DNA from: an uncultured Clostridia bacterium | GTDB taxonomy: Bacteria > Bacillota > Clostridia > Christensenellales > Borkfalkiaceae | DNA: 49,432 nucleotides | Assembly (NCBI GenBank): GCA_934796775.1 | Contig: CAKVPH010000014.1 | Coordinates: 1-49,432 of the forward strand | Direction of reading: 5' to 3' | In this document: positions 7,956 to 15,072 of the stretch, one piece after another | Numbering within the stretch: position 1 is the stretch's first letter | Layout: each line of letters starts with the position of its first letter | Position numbers and translations under genes: made by a program | Notes under the pieces: model-generated | Database searches by the model: none | What the model saw: the letters and a program-made list of their open reading frames with translations, nothing else | What the model was told of the DNA's origin: nothing

Positions 7956-9397
7956 CCGAAAGAACTAAAATGCCTGTTTTAAACGCAGATTTAAGGGCAA
8001 CTTCGTTTGACGAAGTAGCTTTAGGGTTTACCGAAGAGCAAGCTTTAAAAGAGGCAAATCGCTGTTTGCATTGTAAAAATCCTATGTGCAAAAGCGGCTG
8101 CCCGGTTCAGATAGATATACCCGAGTTTATCGCGCAGATAAAACAAAAAAATTACGAAAAAGCATTCGAAATCATATATTCGTCAAATCGTTTGCCGTCA
8201 ATTACGGGGCGGGTTTGCCCGCAGGAAACGCAGTGCGAAAAAAAGTGCGTGCTTGGCATAAAAGGCGAGCCTGTAGCAATAGGCAGCCTTGAAAGATTCG
8301 TTGCGGATTTTCACAGAAAAAATACCGGGGAAAACGGCGAAATTAACGAGCAAAATCAAAAAACTTTTAACGGTTTTAACGTCGAACACGATTTTGACGA
8401 TTCTTTTATGCTTCCGTCCGAAAAAACTAAGATTGCGGTTATAGGCTCCGGTCCTTGCGGCCTTACGGCGGCAGGAGAACTGTTGTCTATGGGATATTCC
8501 GTTACCGTATTTGAAGCGTTGCATAAAGGCGGCGGCGTTTTAAGTTACGGTATTCCTTCGTTCAGATTGCCTAAAAACATTGTTGACGGCGAGATTTCCG
8601 CTTTAAAAAAAGCGGGCGTAAAATTTGTTTTTAATGCTTTGGCAGGCTGTTCGTTTACAGTTGAAAATTTAAAAAAATGGGGCTATAAGTCGATTATCGT
8701 ATGTTGCGGTGCGGGACTTCCGCGCTTTATGGGAATAGACGGCGAAGAGCTTTCGGGAGTGTTATCCGCAAACGAATATTTAACCCGCATAAACTTAATG
8801 GGCGCGTTTAAAGATAATTCGTCTACGCCTGTTTTTAGGGGCGGCAAGATAATAGTCGTAGGCGGCGGTAACGTTGCTATGGACGCCGCGCGTTCGGCTG
8901 TTCGCTCAGGGGCTGACGTAACCGTTGTTTATCGTCGTAGCGAAAACGAGTTGCCCGCACGGCGTGAAGAATATATTCATGCTATTCAGGAAGGCGTAAA
9001 ATTCTGTTTTTTAACAAACCCCGTAAAAATTATCGGCGACGAGTCGGGCGCTGTACGCAAAATTGTTGTTCAAAAAATGCAGCTTACACAGCCTGACGCA
9101 TCGGGAAGAATTGCCGTTCGTCCTATAGAAAACAGCGAATACGAAATTGATGCCGACCACGTGATTATGGCGATAGGTACGCTTGCAAACCCCGTAATGA
9201 AAAAAATTCTGCCTGAAATTATAGGCAGTAAAGGCACGGTTTTAACCGACGAAAACGGTTGCACATGCGTTCCCGGTGTGTTTGCCGGCGGCGACGCCGC
9301 TTCGGGAGCTGCTACCGTTATACTTGCGATGCAGGCGGGTAAACGTGCGGCAAAAAGTGTTGACGAGTATATAAAATCTTTGGATAAACAAGCTTAA
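7952..9397 (+). CDS. nfnB: NfnB-like / glutamate-synthase small-subunit-like flavoprotein
   Basis: ATG at 7952 follows GGAGG (7941-7945) and overlaps the nfnA stop; the upstream start at 7928 is rejected. N-terminal Cys clusters for [4Fe-4S] centres are present (CLHCKNPMCKSGCP about residues 33-46; CPQETQCEKKC about 88-98). An FAD-binding loop follows (VIGSGPCGLTAAGEL, about 160), then an NADPH-binding loop (VVGGGNVAMDAARSA, about 305) with YRRSENELPAR after it. This is the domain order of NfnB/GltD-type proteins, and the pairing with nfnA favours the bifurcating transhydrogenase over glutamate synthase. The stretch coding for KKWGYKSII carries an exact copy of the dispersed 17-bp motif. Confidence 0.9.
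   Translation: MTERTKMPVLNADLRATSFDEVALGFTEEQALKEANRCLHCKNPMCKSGCPVQIDIPEFIAQIKQKNYEKAFEIIYSSNRLPSITGRVCPQETQCEKKCVLGIKGEPVAIGSLERFVADFHRKNTGENGEINEQNQKTFNGFNVEHDFDDSFMLPSEKTKIAVIGSGPCGLTAAGELLSMGYSVTVFEALHKGGGVLSYGIPSFRLPKNIVDGEISALKKAGVKFVFNALAGCSFTVENLKKWGYKSIIVCCGAGLPRFMGIDGEELSGVLSANEYLTRINLMGAFKDNSSTPVFRGGKIIVVGGGNVAMDAARSAVRSGADVTVVYRRSENELPARREEYIHAIQEGVKFCFLTNPVKIIGDESGAVRKIVVQKMQLTQPDASGRIAVRPIENSEYEIDADHVIMAIGTLANPVMKKILPEIIGSKGTVLTDENGCTCVPGVFAGGDAASGAATVILAMQAGKRAAKSVDEYIKSLDKQA
8682..8698 (+). repeat. copy of dispersed 17-bp motif, inside nfnB
   Basis: GCTATAAGTCGATTATC in frame, coding G-Y-K-S-I-I in the flavoprotein core. With flanking bases the identity to the copy in gerAC reaches 20 bp. 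An A-run precedes it, as in the other copies. Confidence 0.7.
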
Positions 9398-9419
9398 ATT
9401 CAAAATAATGAGGTTTAAG

Positions 9420-10448
9420 ATGATTGAAAAGCGTATTTTCGGTAAGACCAAAAACGGCGACGAAGTTTTCGAATATATAATAGACAACGGAAGATTGCAA
9501 CTGCATTGTTTAAATTACGGCTGCATTATAAATAAGCTTATCGTTCCCGATAAAAACGGTGCGCCGCATGACGCGGTTTTAGGTTTTGAAAGCCTTGCCG
9601 ACTACGAGCGTTATTCAGGTTCTTATATGGGAGCGGCTGTCGGCAGAGTTGCAAACAGAATACAAAACGCCGAGTTTTTATTGAACGGGAAAAAATACGA
9701 GCTTGATAAAAACGACGGCGAAAACTGCCTGCACGGCGGGTTTTCGGGGCTTAGTCAAAAGATTTTTAAAGCGGAAGAAATCGAAAACGGCGTTACTTTT
9801 TCGGCTTTTTCTCCTGAGGGCGAAGGCGGCTTTTCGGGAAACGCTACGTTTAATATCACATATAAACTTTTAAATAATTCGCTTTCAATAGAGTATGACT
9901 GCGTAAGCGATAAGGATACTCCCATAAGTTTAACAAATCATTCGTATTTTAATTTATCGGGAGAAGAAAATATCTGTAATCACTTGCTGGTTGTAAACGC
10001 CGATTATATTACCCCTACGGACGATAAACTTATTCCTACCGGCGAATTTATGAGCGTTTCAGGCACGCCTTTTGATTTTAACAAAGAACAAAAAGTGGGG
10101 CTATATGTCGATTATTCGAACGTTCATATTAAAAATGCGGGAGGATATGATCATAACTACGTTTTAAAAAACAACGGAGAGTTTAAAAAAGTTGCAAGCT
10201 TATCGGCAATAAGCACAGGCATTTGCATGAGCGTTTATACCGATGCCCCCGGAATGCAGGTATATTCGGGTAACTTTTTATCGGGCGAAAGGGGAAAATA
10301 CGGCAAAGTTTACCAAAAAAGAGCGGCAATCTGCCTTGAAACGCAAGGGCTTCCGAATGCGGTAAACAGAGCGGAATTTCCTTCGGTTATTCAAAAAGCG
10401 GGCAAAAAGTATACATATAAAACTATGTATGAATTTACTTTAAAATAA
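9420..10448 (+). CDS. galM: aldose 1-epimerase (mutarotase)
   Basis: Interconverts alpha and beta anomers of aldoses such as galactose and glucose in the cytoplasm. ATG at 9420 has GAGG six bases upstream and is preferred to 9408. Family motifs: GRVANRI (about residues 74-80), LHGG (about 103), catalytic His in TNHSYFNL (about 175), GYDHNYVL (about 240), and catalytic Glu in LETQGLPNAVN (about 305). Length of 342 aa is normal. It follows nfnB by 22 bp and precedes comF by 18 bp, so it is probably co-transcribed although the functions are unrelated. Confidence 0.92.
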   Translation: MIEKRIFGKTKNGDEVFEYIIDNGRLQLHCLNYGCIINKLIVPDKNGAPHDAVLGFESLADYERYSGSYMGAAVGRVANRIQNAEFLLNGKKYELDKNDGENCLHGGFSGLSQKIFKAEEIENGVTFSAFSPEGEGGFSGNATFNITYKLLNNSLSIEYDCVSDKDTPISLTNHSYFNLSGEENICNHLLVVNADYITPTDDKLIPTGEFMSVSGTPFDFNKEQKVGLYVDYSNVHIKNAGGYDHNYVLKNNGEFKKVASLSAISTGICMSVYTDAPGMQVYSGNFLSGERGKYGKVYQKRAAICLETQGLPNAVNRAEFPSVIQKAGKKYTYKTMYEFTLK

Positions 10449-10466
10449 TTACGGTAAAACGCTGAA

Positions 10467-11243
10467 ATGTTTAATAAACTTAAAAAAGTTTTTACGGTGC
10501 GGAATATTACGCGGTTTTTCTTTCCCGTAAACCATACCTGTAACGTATGCGGAAGAGAAATTTTTGACGGCAGCTATTATTGCAAAGAATGTTTAAGCTC
10601 TTTGCCTAAAAACGACGAAATCATATGCAATCATTGCGGCAGGCACGTTTTTAATGCGGAAGAATACTGTTTTTCGTGCAGGGATCGCGAAACCGATTTT
10701 GAAAAAGCGCGTAGCGTGTTCGTTTACGCTCAGCCCGTAAAAAAGATGATTGCCGATTTAAAATATCACGGCAAACGTTATCTGGCGGAAGTTTTTGCCG
10801 CCGATATGGCAAAATTGTATTATAAATCCTTTTTTAACTGTGACGTAATCGTTTTTCCGCCTATGAGCGAAGAGCGTTTATACGAACGCAGATATAATCA
10901 GGCTGAGCTTATAGCCGACGAACTTTCGCTTATAATCGGCGTTCCCGTTTTAAAAGGCGCGATTATTAAGGTAAAAGATAGCAAACGACAGGCAACCCTT
11001 TCCGCAAAAGAAAGAAAATCCAACTTATCCGGTACTTTTAAGGTGGAAGATTCATCTTCATTAAAAGGCAAAAACGTTTTAATAGCGGACGACGTTATGA
11101 CTACCGGCGCAACGGTTGAAGTTCTTTCGCATCTCATTATAAAAGCAGGTGCGGCAAAGGTAAACGTATTGACGGTGGCATCGGTTGCAAAAGGCGAAGA
11201 AGGTAAATCCGTCCCGCATAAAAACGGTGATGGAGACGATTAG
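10467..11243 (+). CDS. comF: ComF family phosphoribosyltransferase-like protein
   Basis: N-terminal zinc-binding region with CxxC pairs (CNVCGR about residue 25, CKEC about 38, CNHCGR about 52, CFSC about 67) followed by a PRTase fold. The PRPP-loop-like motif VLIADDVMTTGATV lies at about 210-223 and RRYNQAELIA, a ComF hallmark, at about 142. ComFC proteins act in DNA uptake for natural transformation in Bacillus and Haemophilus, but the gene is also widespread in non-competent bacteria. No other competence genes are in the window. No clear ribosome site precedes the ATG; translation may be coupled to galM. Confidence 0.88.
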   Translation: MFNKLKKVFTVRNITRFFFPVNHTCNVCGREIFDGSYYCKECLSSLPKNDEIICNHCGRHVFNAEEYCFSCRDRETDFEKARSVFVYAQPVKKMIADLKYHGKRYLAEVFAADMAKLYYKSFFNCDVIVFPPMSEERLYERRYNQAELIADELSLIIGVPVLKGAIIKVKDSKRQATLSAKERKSNLSGTFKVEDSSSLKGKNVLIADDVMTTGATVEVLSHLIIKAGAAKVNVLTVASVAKGEEGKSVPHKNGDGDD

Positions 11244-11253
11244 TAAAAGTATT

Positions 11254-11270
11254 GATAATCGACTTATAGG
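11254..11270 (-). repeat. dispersed 17-bp motif copy, part of terminator stem
   Basis: The minus strand reads CCTATAAGTCGATTATC, preceded by AAAAATGCG. Half of this copy forms the left arm of the hairpin that closes the comF transcript. Confidence 0.7.
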
Positions 11271-11301
11271 CGCATTTTTGAGCTTATAAGTCAATATTTT
11301 T
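11261..11301 (+). terminator. Rho-independent terminator after comF
   Basis: GACTTATA (11261-11268) pairs with TATAAGTC (11285-11292), followed by AATATTTTTTT. The stem is A/T-rich and moderate in strength. It ends the operon starting near 5139. The rest of the gap to pyrG holds a TATAAT at 11429-11434, a candidate pyrG -10 with no clear -35. Confidence 0.5.
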
Positions 11302-11484
11302 TTATAATCGATAAGCAAAACGTTGCTAAGGTATAACGAAATCGAAAGATAAAATTATTGTTTTTGGTTTCGTTTTTTCTTTACTTTTTTGCGGTCTGAA
11401 TGATACACTATATTTCATAATGGAATTGTATAATCGTTTACCTAAAAAAAGGCAAAAAAAAGCGGCTTTTTAAGGAGAGAACAA

Positions 11485-13092
11485 ATGACAAAATATATTT
11501 TTGTTACCGGCGGAGTAGTGTCGGGACTGGGAAAGGGAATAGTTGCGGCTTCGCTCGGCAGGCTTCTGAAAATGCGCGGACTTACCGTTACGGCGCAAAA
11601 GCTTGATCCTTATATGAATATAGATCCGGGTACCATGAACCCCACTCAGCACGGCGAAGTGTTCGTTACCGACGACGGAGCTGAAACCGATCTCGATTTA
11701 GGGCATTACGAACGGTTTATCGACGTAAATTTGGGCAAATACAGCAACTTAACGTCCGGCAAAGCTTATTTTTCGGTGTTAAGCCGCGAAAGGCAAGGCT
11801 TGTATCTCGGACAGACTGTGCAGATTATTCCGCACGTTACCGACGAAATTAAGTATTATATCCGCAAAAATGCAGAAAAGAGCAAGGCGGATATAGTGAT
11901 AACCGAAATAGGCGGAACGATAGGCGATATCGAAAGTCAGCCTTTTTTAGAGGCTGTACGGCAGTTTTCTAACGAAATCGCGCTTGAAAATTGCGTGTTT
12001 ATTCACGTCTGTCCCGTTATTTACCTTTCCGGATCGGACGAATACAAAACAAAGCCCGTTCAGCATTCGGTAAAAGAATTGCAGGCTTCGGGCATTCATC
12101 CCGATATTATCGTTACTCGCTCCGACGGCGATGCCGGCGATGCGGTAAGAAAAAAAATCGCGCTGTTTTGCAACGTTGAAGAAAGCTGCGTTATTTCAAA
12201 CGTTACGGTGGATTGTTTGTATAAAGCACCCGTAATGTTGCACGAAAACGGACTTGATAACGTCGTGTGCAAAAAACTCGGCATAAAGAAAAAACCGAAT
12301 TTTACCGTATGGAATAAGCTGATAAAGAATATAGATTCCAGAAAAAAACACGTAAAAATAGCAATGGTCGGCAAATACGTTAGTTTGCACGACAGTTATT
12401 TGAGTATAGTTGAAGCTTTAAATCACGCGTCGTTTAAAAATCGCGTTTTTGTTGATATTGAGTGGATAGACAGCGAAAAAGTAACCGATAAAAACGTGGC
12501 GGATATTTTAGGAAGTGTAAACGGAATTTTAGTTCCCGGCGGATTTGGCGAGCGCGGCGTGGAAGGCATGATTACGGCGTGCCGTTTTGCAAGGGAAAAT
12601 AATGTTCCGTATTTCGGAATATGCCTCGGCATGCAGGTTGCGGCAATAGAATTTGCAAGAAACGTTGCCGGCATTTTTGATGCAACCAGCGGAGAATTTA
12701 ATAAATCAGGCGCAAAAATAATCGATCTTATGCCCGATCAGGCAGACAAGCAAAAGGGCGGCACCATGCGTCTTGGCGGATACGAATGCAAAGTGCAGCA
12801 AAACACCGTGCTTTATAAAGCGTATAATTCGCCGCTTATCCGCGAGCGGCACAGGCACCGCTACGAATTTAACAACGACTATCGCGAAACGCTTAAAAAT
12901 GCGGGGCTTACTATTTGCGGCACTTCGCCTGACGAAAAAATAATTGAAGCAATAGAAGTAAGTTCAAACGCTTTCCATATCGGGGTACAGTTTCATCCCG
13001 AATTTACTTCGCGCCCGCACCGCGCAAATCCGCTTTTTACCGAATTTGTAAGAGTTTCGGCATCAAAAAATAATAAGGTAAAGGTGAAATAA
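11485..13092 (+). CDS. pyrG: CTP synthase
   Basis: Converts UTP to CTP using ATP and glutamine; cytoplasmic and essential for nucleotide supply. The synthetase domain starts with GGVVSGLGKGI (about residues 8-18) and holds the conserved QKLDPYMNIDPGTMNP. The C-terminal class I glutamine amidotransferase domain has its nucleophile in YFGICLGMQ (Cys about 380) and the catalytic His/Glu in FHPEF (about 502-506). At 535 aa it is full length. Start at 11485 follows AAGGAGAG at good spacing. The DUF1003 gene begins 1 bp after the stop, so the two are probably co-transcribed. Confidence 0.97.
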   Translation: MTKYIFVTGGVVSGLGKGIVAASLGRLLKMRGLTVTAQKLDPYMNIDPGTMNPTQHGEVFVTDDGAETDLDLGHYERFIDVNLGKYSNLTSGKAYFSVLSRERQGLYLGQTVQIIPHVTDEIKYYIRKNAEKSKADIVITEIGGTIGDIESQPFLEAVRQFSNEIALENCVFIHVCPVIYLSGSDEYKTKPVQHSVKELQASGIHPDIIVTRSDGDAGDAVRKKIALFCNVEESCVISNVTVDCLYKAPVMLHENGLDNVVCKKLGIKKKPNFTVWNKLIKNIDSRKKHVKIAMVGKYVSLHDSYLSIVEALNHASFKNRVFVDIEWIDSEKVTDKNVADILGSVNGILVPGGFGERGVEGMITACRFARENNVPYFGICLGMQVAAIEFARNVAGIFDATSGEFNKSGAKIIDLMPDQADKQKGGTMRLGGYECKVQQNTVLYKAYNSPLIRERHRHRYEFNNDYRETLKNAGLTICGTSPDEKIIEAIEVSSNAFHIGVQFHPEFTSRPHRANPLFTEFVRVSASKNNKVKVK

Positions 13093-13093
13093 T

Positions 13094-13636
13094 ATGAATT
13101 ATCAAAAAAGTAAAAAGAAAATAATAAGCGAACTGTTGCACGAATCGGATAAAGAGTTGACGGACGAAGAGCTTATAAACGAAATATTAAGCACAAACAT
13201 AGTTGAAAATTCAGAAAAAAACGAGAAAATATCTTTCGGACAGAAAGCTGCGGATGCAGTTGCTCGTTTTGCCGGCAGTTGGGCATTTATTTTCAGTTTT
13301 ATTGCTATAATGCTAATTTGGATGATATTGAATATACTTTTGGACGTAAAAGCGTTTGATGCGTATCCATTTATTCTTTTGAATTTGGTGTTGTCGTGTA
13401 TTGCTGCGATTCAGGCTCCGCTTATAATGATGAGTCAGAACAGGCAAGAAACAAAAGATCGGAAACGTGCCGAAAACGACTATAAAGTAAATTTGAAAAG
13501 CGAGTTGATAATCGACGAACTTTATAAAAAAATCGAGCAGGTATCCGAAATGCAGAAAAAAATACTTAGATTGTTGGATGCATCGTCTGAAAATAACGAA
13601 AAGGATACCGAGCATAACAGTGATAGCAGTTTTTGA
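13094..13636 (+). CDS. DUF1003 family membrane protein
   Basis: A 180-aa protein with a charged N-terminus, two membrane helices (about residues 62-80 and 90-110), then the family signature AAIQAPLIMMSQNRQ followed by KDR..AENDYKVNLKSE. The C-terminus is a helical, probably coiled-coil tail with an acidic/serine end. This is the standard layout of DUF1003 proteins, whose role is not firmly known. The start is 1 bp after the pyrG stop and AAGGTG lies a few bases upstream. Confidence 0.88.
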   Translation: MNYQKSKKKIISELLHESDKELTDEELINEILSTNIVENSEKNEKISFGQKAADAVARFAGSWAFIFSFIAIMLIWMILNILLDVKAFDAYPFILLNLVLSCIAAIQAPLIMMSQNRQETKDRKRAENDYKVNLKSELIIDELYKKIEQVSEMQKKILRLLDASSENNEKDTEHNSDSSF

Positions 13637-13803
13637 TTTTTTAAGATTACGTAAAACATATATATAAAAAATATCCGTAGTAGTTGTGTTTTTTGATTTT
13701 ATAAACAATTTGACAGTTTCTAAATATTTTTACGATAATTTTATAAAAAAATTATAAAAAAATAAATTAAAAAAATCGCAAAAAAAAAATTTTAAAAAAA
13801 CTA

Positions 13804-13832
13804 TTGACAAACGAAATCGCATATGATATAAT
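13804..13832 (+). promoter_or_regulatory. consensus promoter of the lacI-type regulator
   Basis: TTGACA (13804-13809), 17-bp spacer, TATAAT (13827-13832). The ~90 bp upstream are almost pure A/T with repeated A-runs, which could act as an UP element or bend the DNA. The expected start of transcription, near 13839, abuts the operator. Confidence 0.8.
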
Positions 13833-13839
13833 GCATTAA

Positions 13840-13851
13840 GAACACGAGTTC
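13840..13851. promoter_or_regulatory. operator 1 for the LacI-family regulator (autoregulatory)
   Basis: GAAC-ACGA-GTTC, a perfect dyad just downstream of the -10 box. GAACACGAGTTCGCAA is shared with the site at 15009-15024 in front of the rhamnosidase gene. The position would block transcription initiation. Confidence 0.7.
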
Positions 13852-13894
13852 GCAATAGTTAAAAAAATATAATTTGCATTTATTAAGGTTGCAG

Positions 13895-14905
13895 ATGGGG
13901 GTAACGAGAAAGGACGTTGCAAAACTTGCAGGCGTAAGCGAAACAACCGTTTCGTTTGTGCTTAGCGGAAAAAGATACGTTTCGGACGATCTTATTCAAA
14001 AAGTAAACGCGGCGGTTAAACAATTAAATTATCATCCTGATATGATAGCTAAAACTATGAAAGGCAAAAAGACTCATTCGGTTGCCGTTCTTATAAACGA
14101 TTTTACTAATCCGCTACATATGCAGATGATTCAAAGCATAGAAAATACCGCAATGGATAACGGATATTTTGTAAATATCTGCGGTGGTAACGTGCATCTG
14201 GACAGATATCTGGACGAGTTTGTTTCGCGTCGGGTAGACGGGGTTTTTATAGTCGCTAATGCCGAAAACCTTACTTCGGATAATATCGCGCTTTTGCTCG
14301 ATAACGGAATAAGCGTCGTTTTCGGTTCGGTAAATAATCTTATGGATGAACGTATTTGCGGCGTGGCAATCGATTTTGAAAAAGGTATGGACGATATTAT
14401 TTCATATCTTAAATCGAGCGGGCACAAAAAGATAGCCTATTTCAGTTTGTATGACTGCGGCTTGAACGACGTAAGGCTCGATTACTTTAAGCGCGCAATG
14501 AAGCGTTATTTTAATAACGACGATCCCATTGTGGAAGGCGGTGCAGGGCTTAAAGATTCCGCAATGCGTACGGGTTACGACTTGGCAAAAAGGCTGATGG
14601 CATCTGAAAAAGAATACACGGCAGTAGTTTGCATGAACGATATGCTTGCCATGGGTGCGATAGCTGCTTTTCAGGATAGCGGAGTAAAAATTCCCGACGA
14701 CGTATCAGTCGTGGGAATAGACGATATCTCTTTTGCCGAAGAATATGCGGGCGGTCTTACGACTTTAAGCCATAAAGCCGACCTTTTCGGTAAAAAGGTA
14801 TTTGAAGTGTTAAAAAACAACATTACCGATAAAAACTGCGTCGGCAGAGAAATTATCGTTCCCGAACTGATAGTAAGAAAAACTACTAAAAAAATCAATG
14901 CGTAA
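13895..14905 (+). CDS. LacI-family transcriptional repressor
   Basis: ATG at 13895 has AAGG six bases upstream; the TTG at 13874 is rejected. The N-terminal helix-turn-helix TRKDVAKLAGVSETTVSFVL (about residues 4-23) is followed by a hinge (GKRYVSDD...NYHPDMIAKTMK). The periplasmic-binding-protein-like effector domain runs to about 335 and includes the usual SVVGIDDISFAEEYAGGLTTL. The effector is probably a sugar, plausibly rhamnose or a rhamnoside, judged only from the neighbours. Shared palindromes at its own promoter and in front of the GH78 gene indicate autoregulation plus control of the downstream operon. Confidence 0.92.
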   Translation: MGVTRKDVAKLAGVSETTVSFVLSGKRYVSDDLIQKVNAAVKQLNYHPDMIAKTMKGKKTHSVAVLINDFTNPLHMQMIQSIENTAMDNGYFVNICGGNVHLDRYLDEFVSRRVDGVFIVANAENLTSDNIALLLDNGISVVFGSVNNLMDERICGVAIDFEKGMDDIISYLKSSGHKKIAYFSLYDCGLNDVRLDYFKRAMKRYFNNDDPIVEGGAGLKDSAMRTGYDLAKRLMASEKEYTAVVCMNDMLAMGAIAAFQDSGVKIPDDVSVVGIDDISFAEEYAGGLTTLSHKADLFGKKVFEVLKNNITDKNCVGREIIVPELIVRKTTKKINA

Positions 14906-15008
14906 AAGCACATAATTAAATGCGCATATAAAGATTAAAAAAATAACTACCCGTAACTGTCGTATAATAAAAGGCGGCAGATTACGAGTAAATATTTTTT
15001 TAGCATTC

Positions 15009-15024
15009 GCGAACACGAGTTCGC
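15009..15024. promoter_or_regulatory. operator 2 for the LacI-family regulator, upstream of rhamnosidase
   Basis: GCGAAC-ACGA-GTTCGC, a perfect 6-bp dyad with a 4-bp centre, 48 bp before the rhamnosidase start. TATAAT at 14963-14968 is a possible -10 about 40 bp upstream, without an obvious -35. Confidence 0.72.
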
Positions 15025-15072
15025 AAAAATAAAAAGCTAACAAAAACACAAAAATATAACGGAAAACACGAG

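Noticed and set aside
13637..13803. Replication origin or centromere in the A/T-rich stretch
   Set aside because: No DnaA-box cluster or iterons; the A/T-rich DNA abuts a consensus promoter and is better read as an upstream promoter element.
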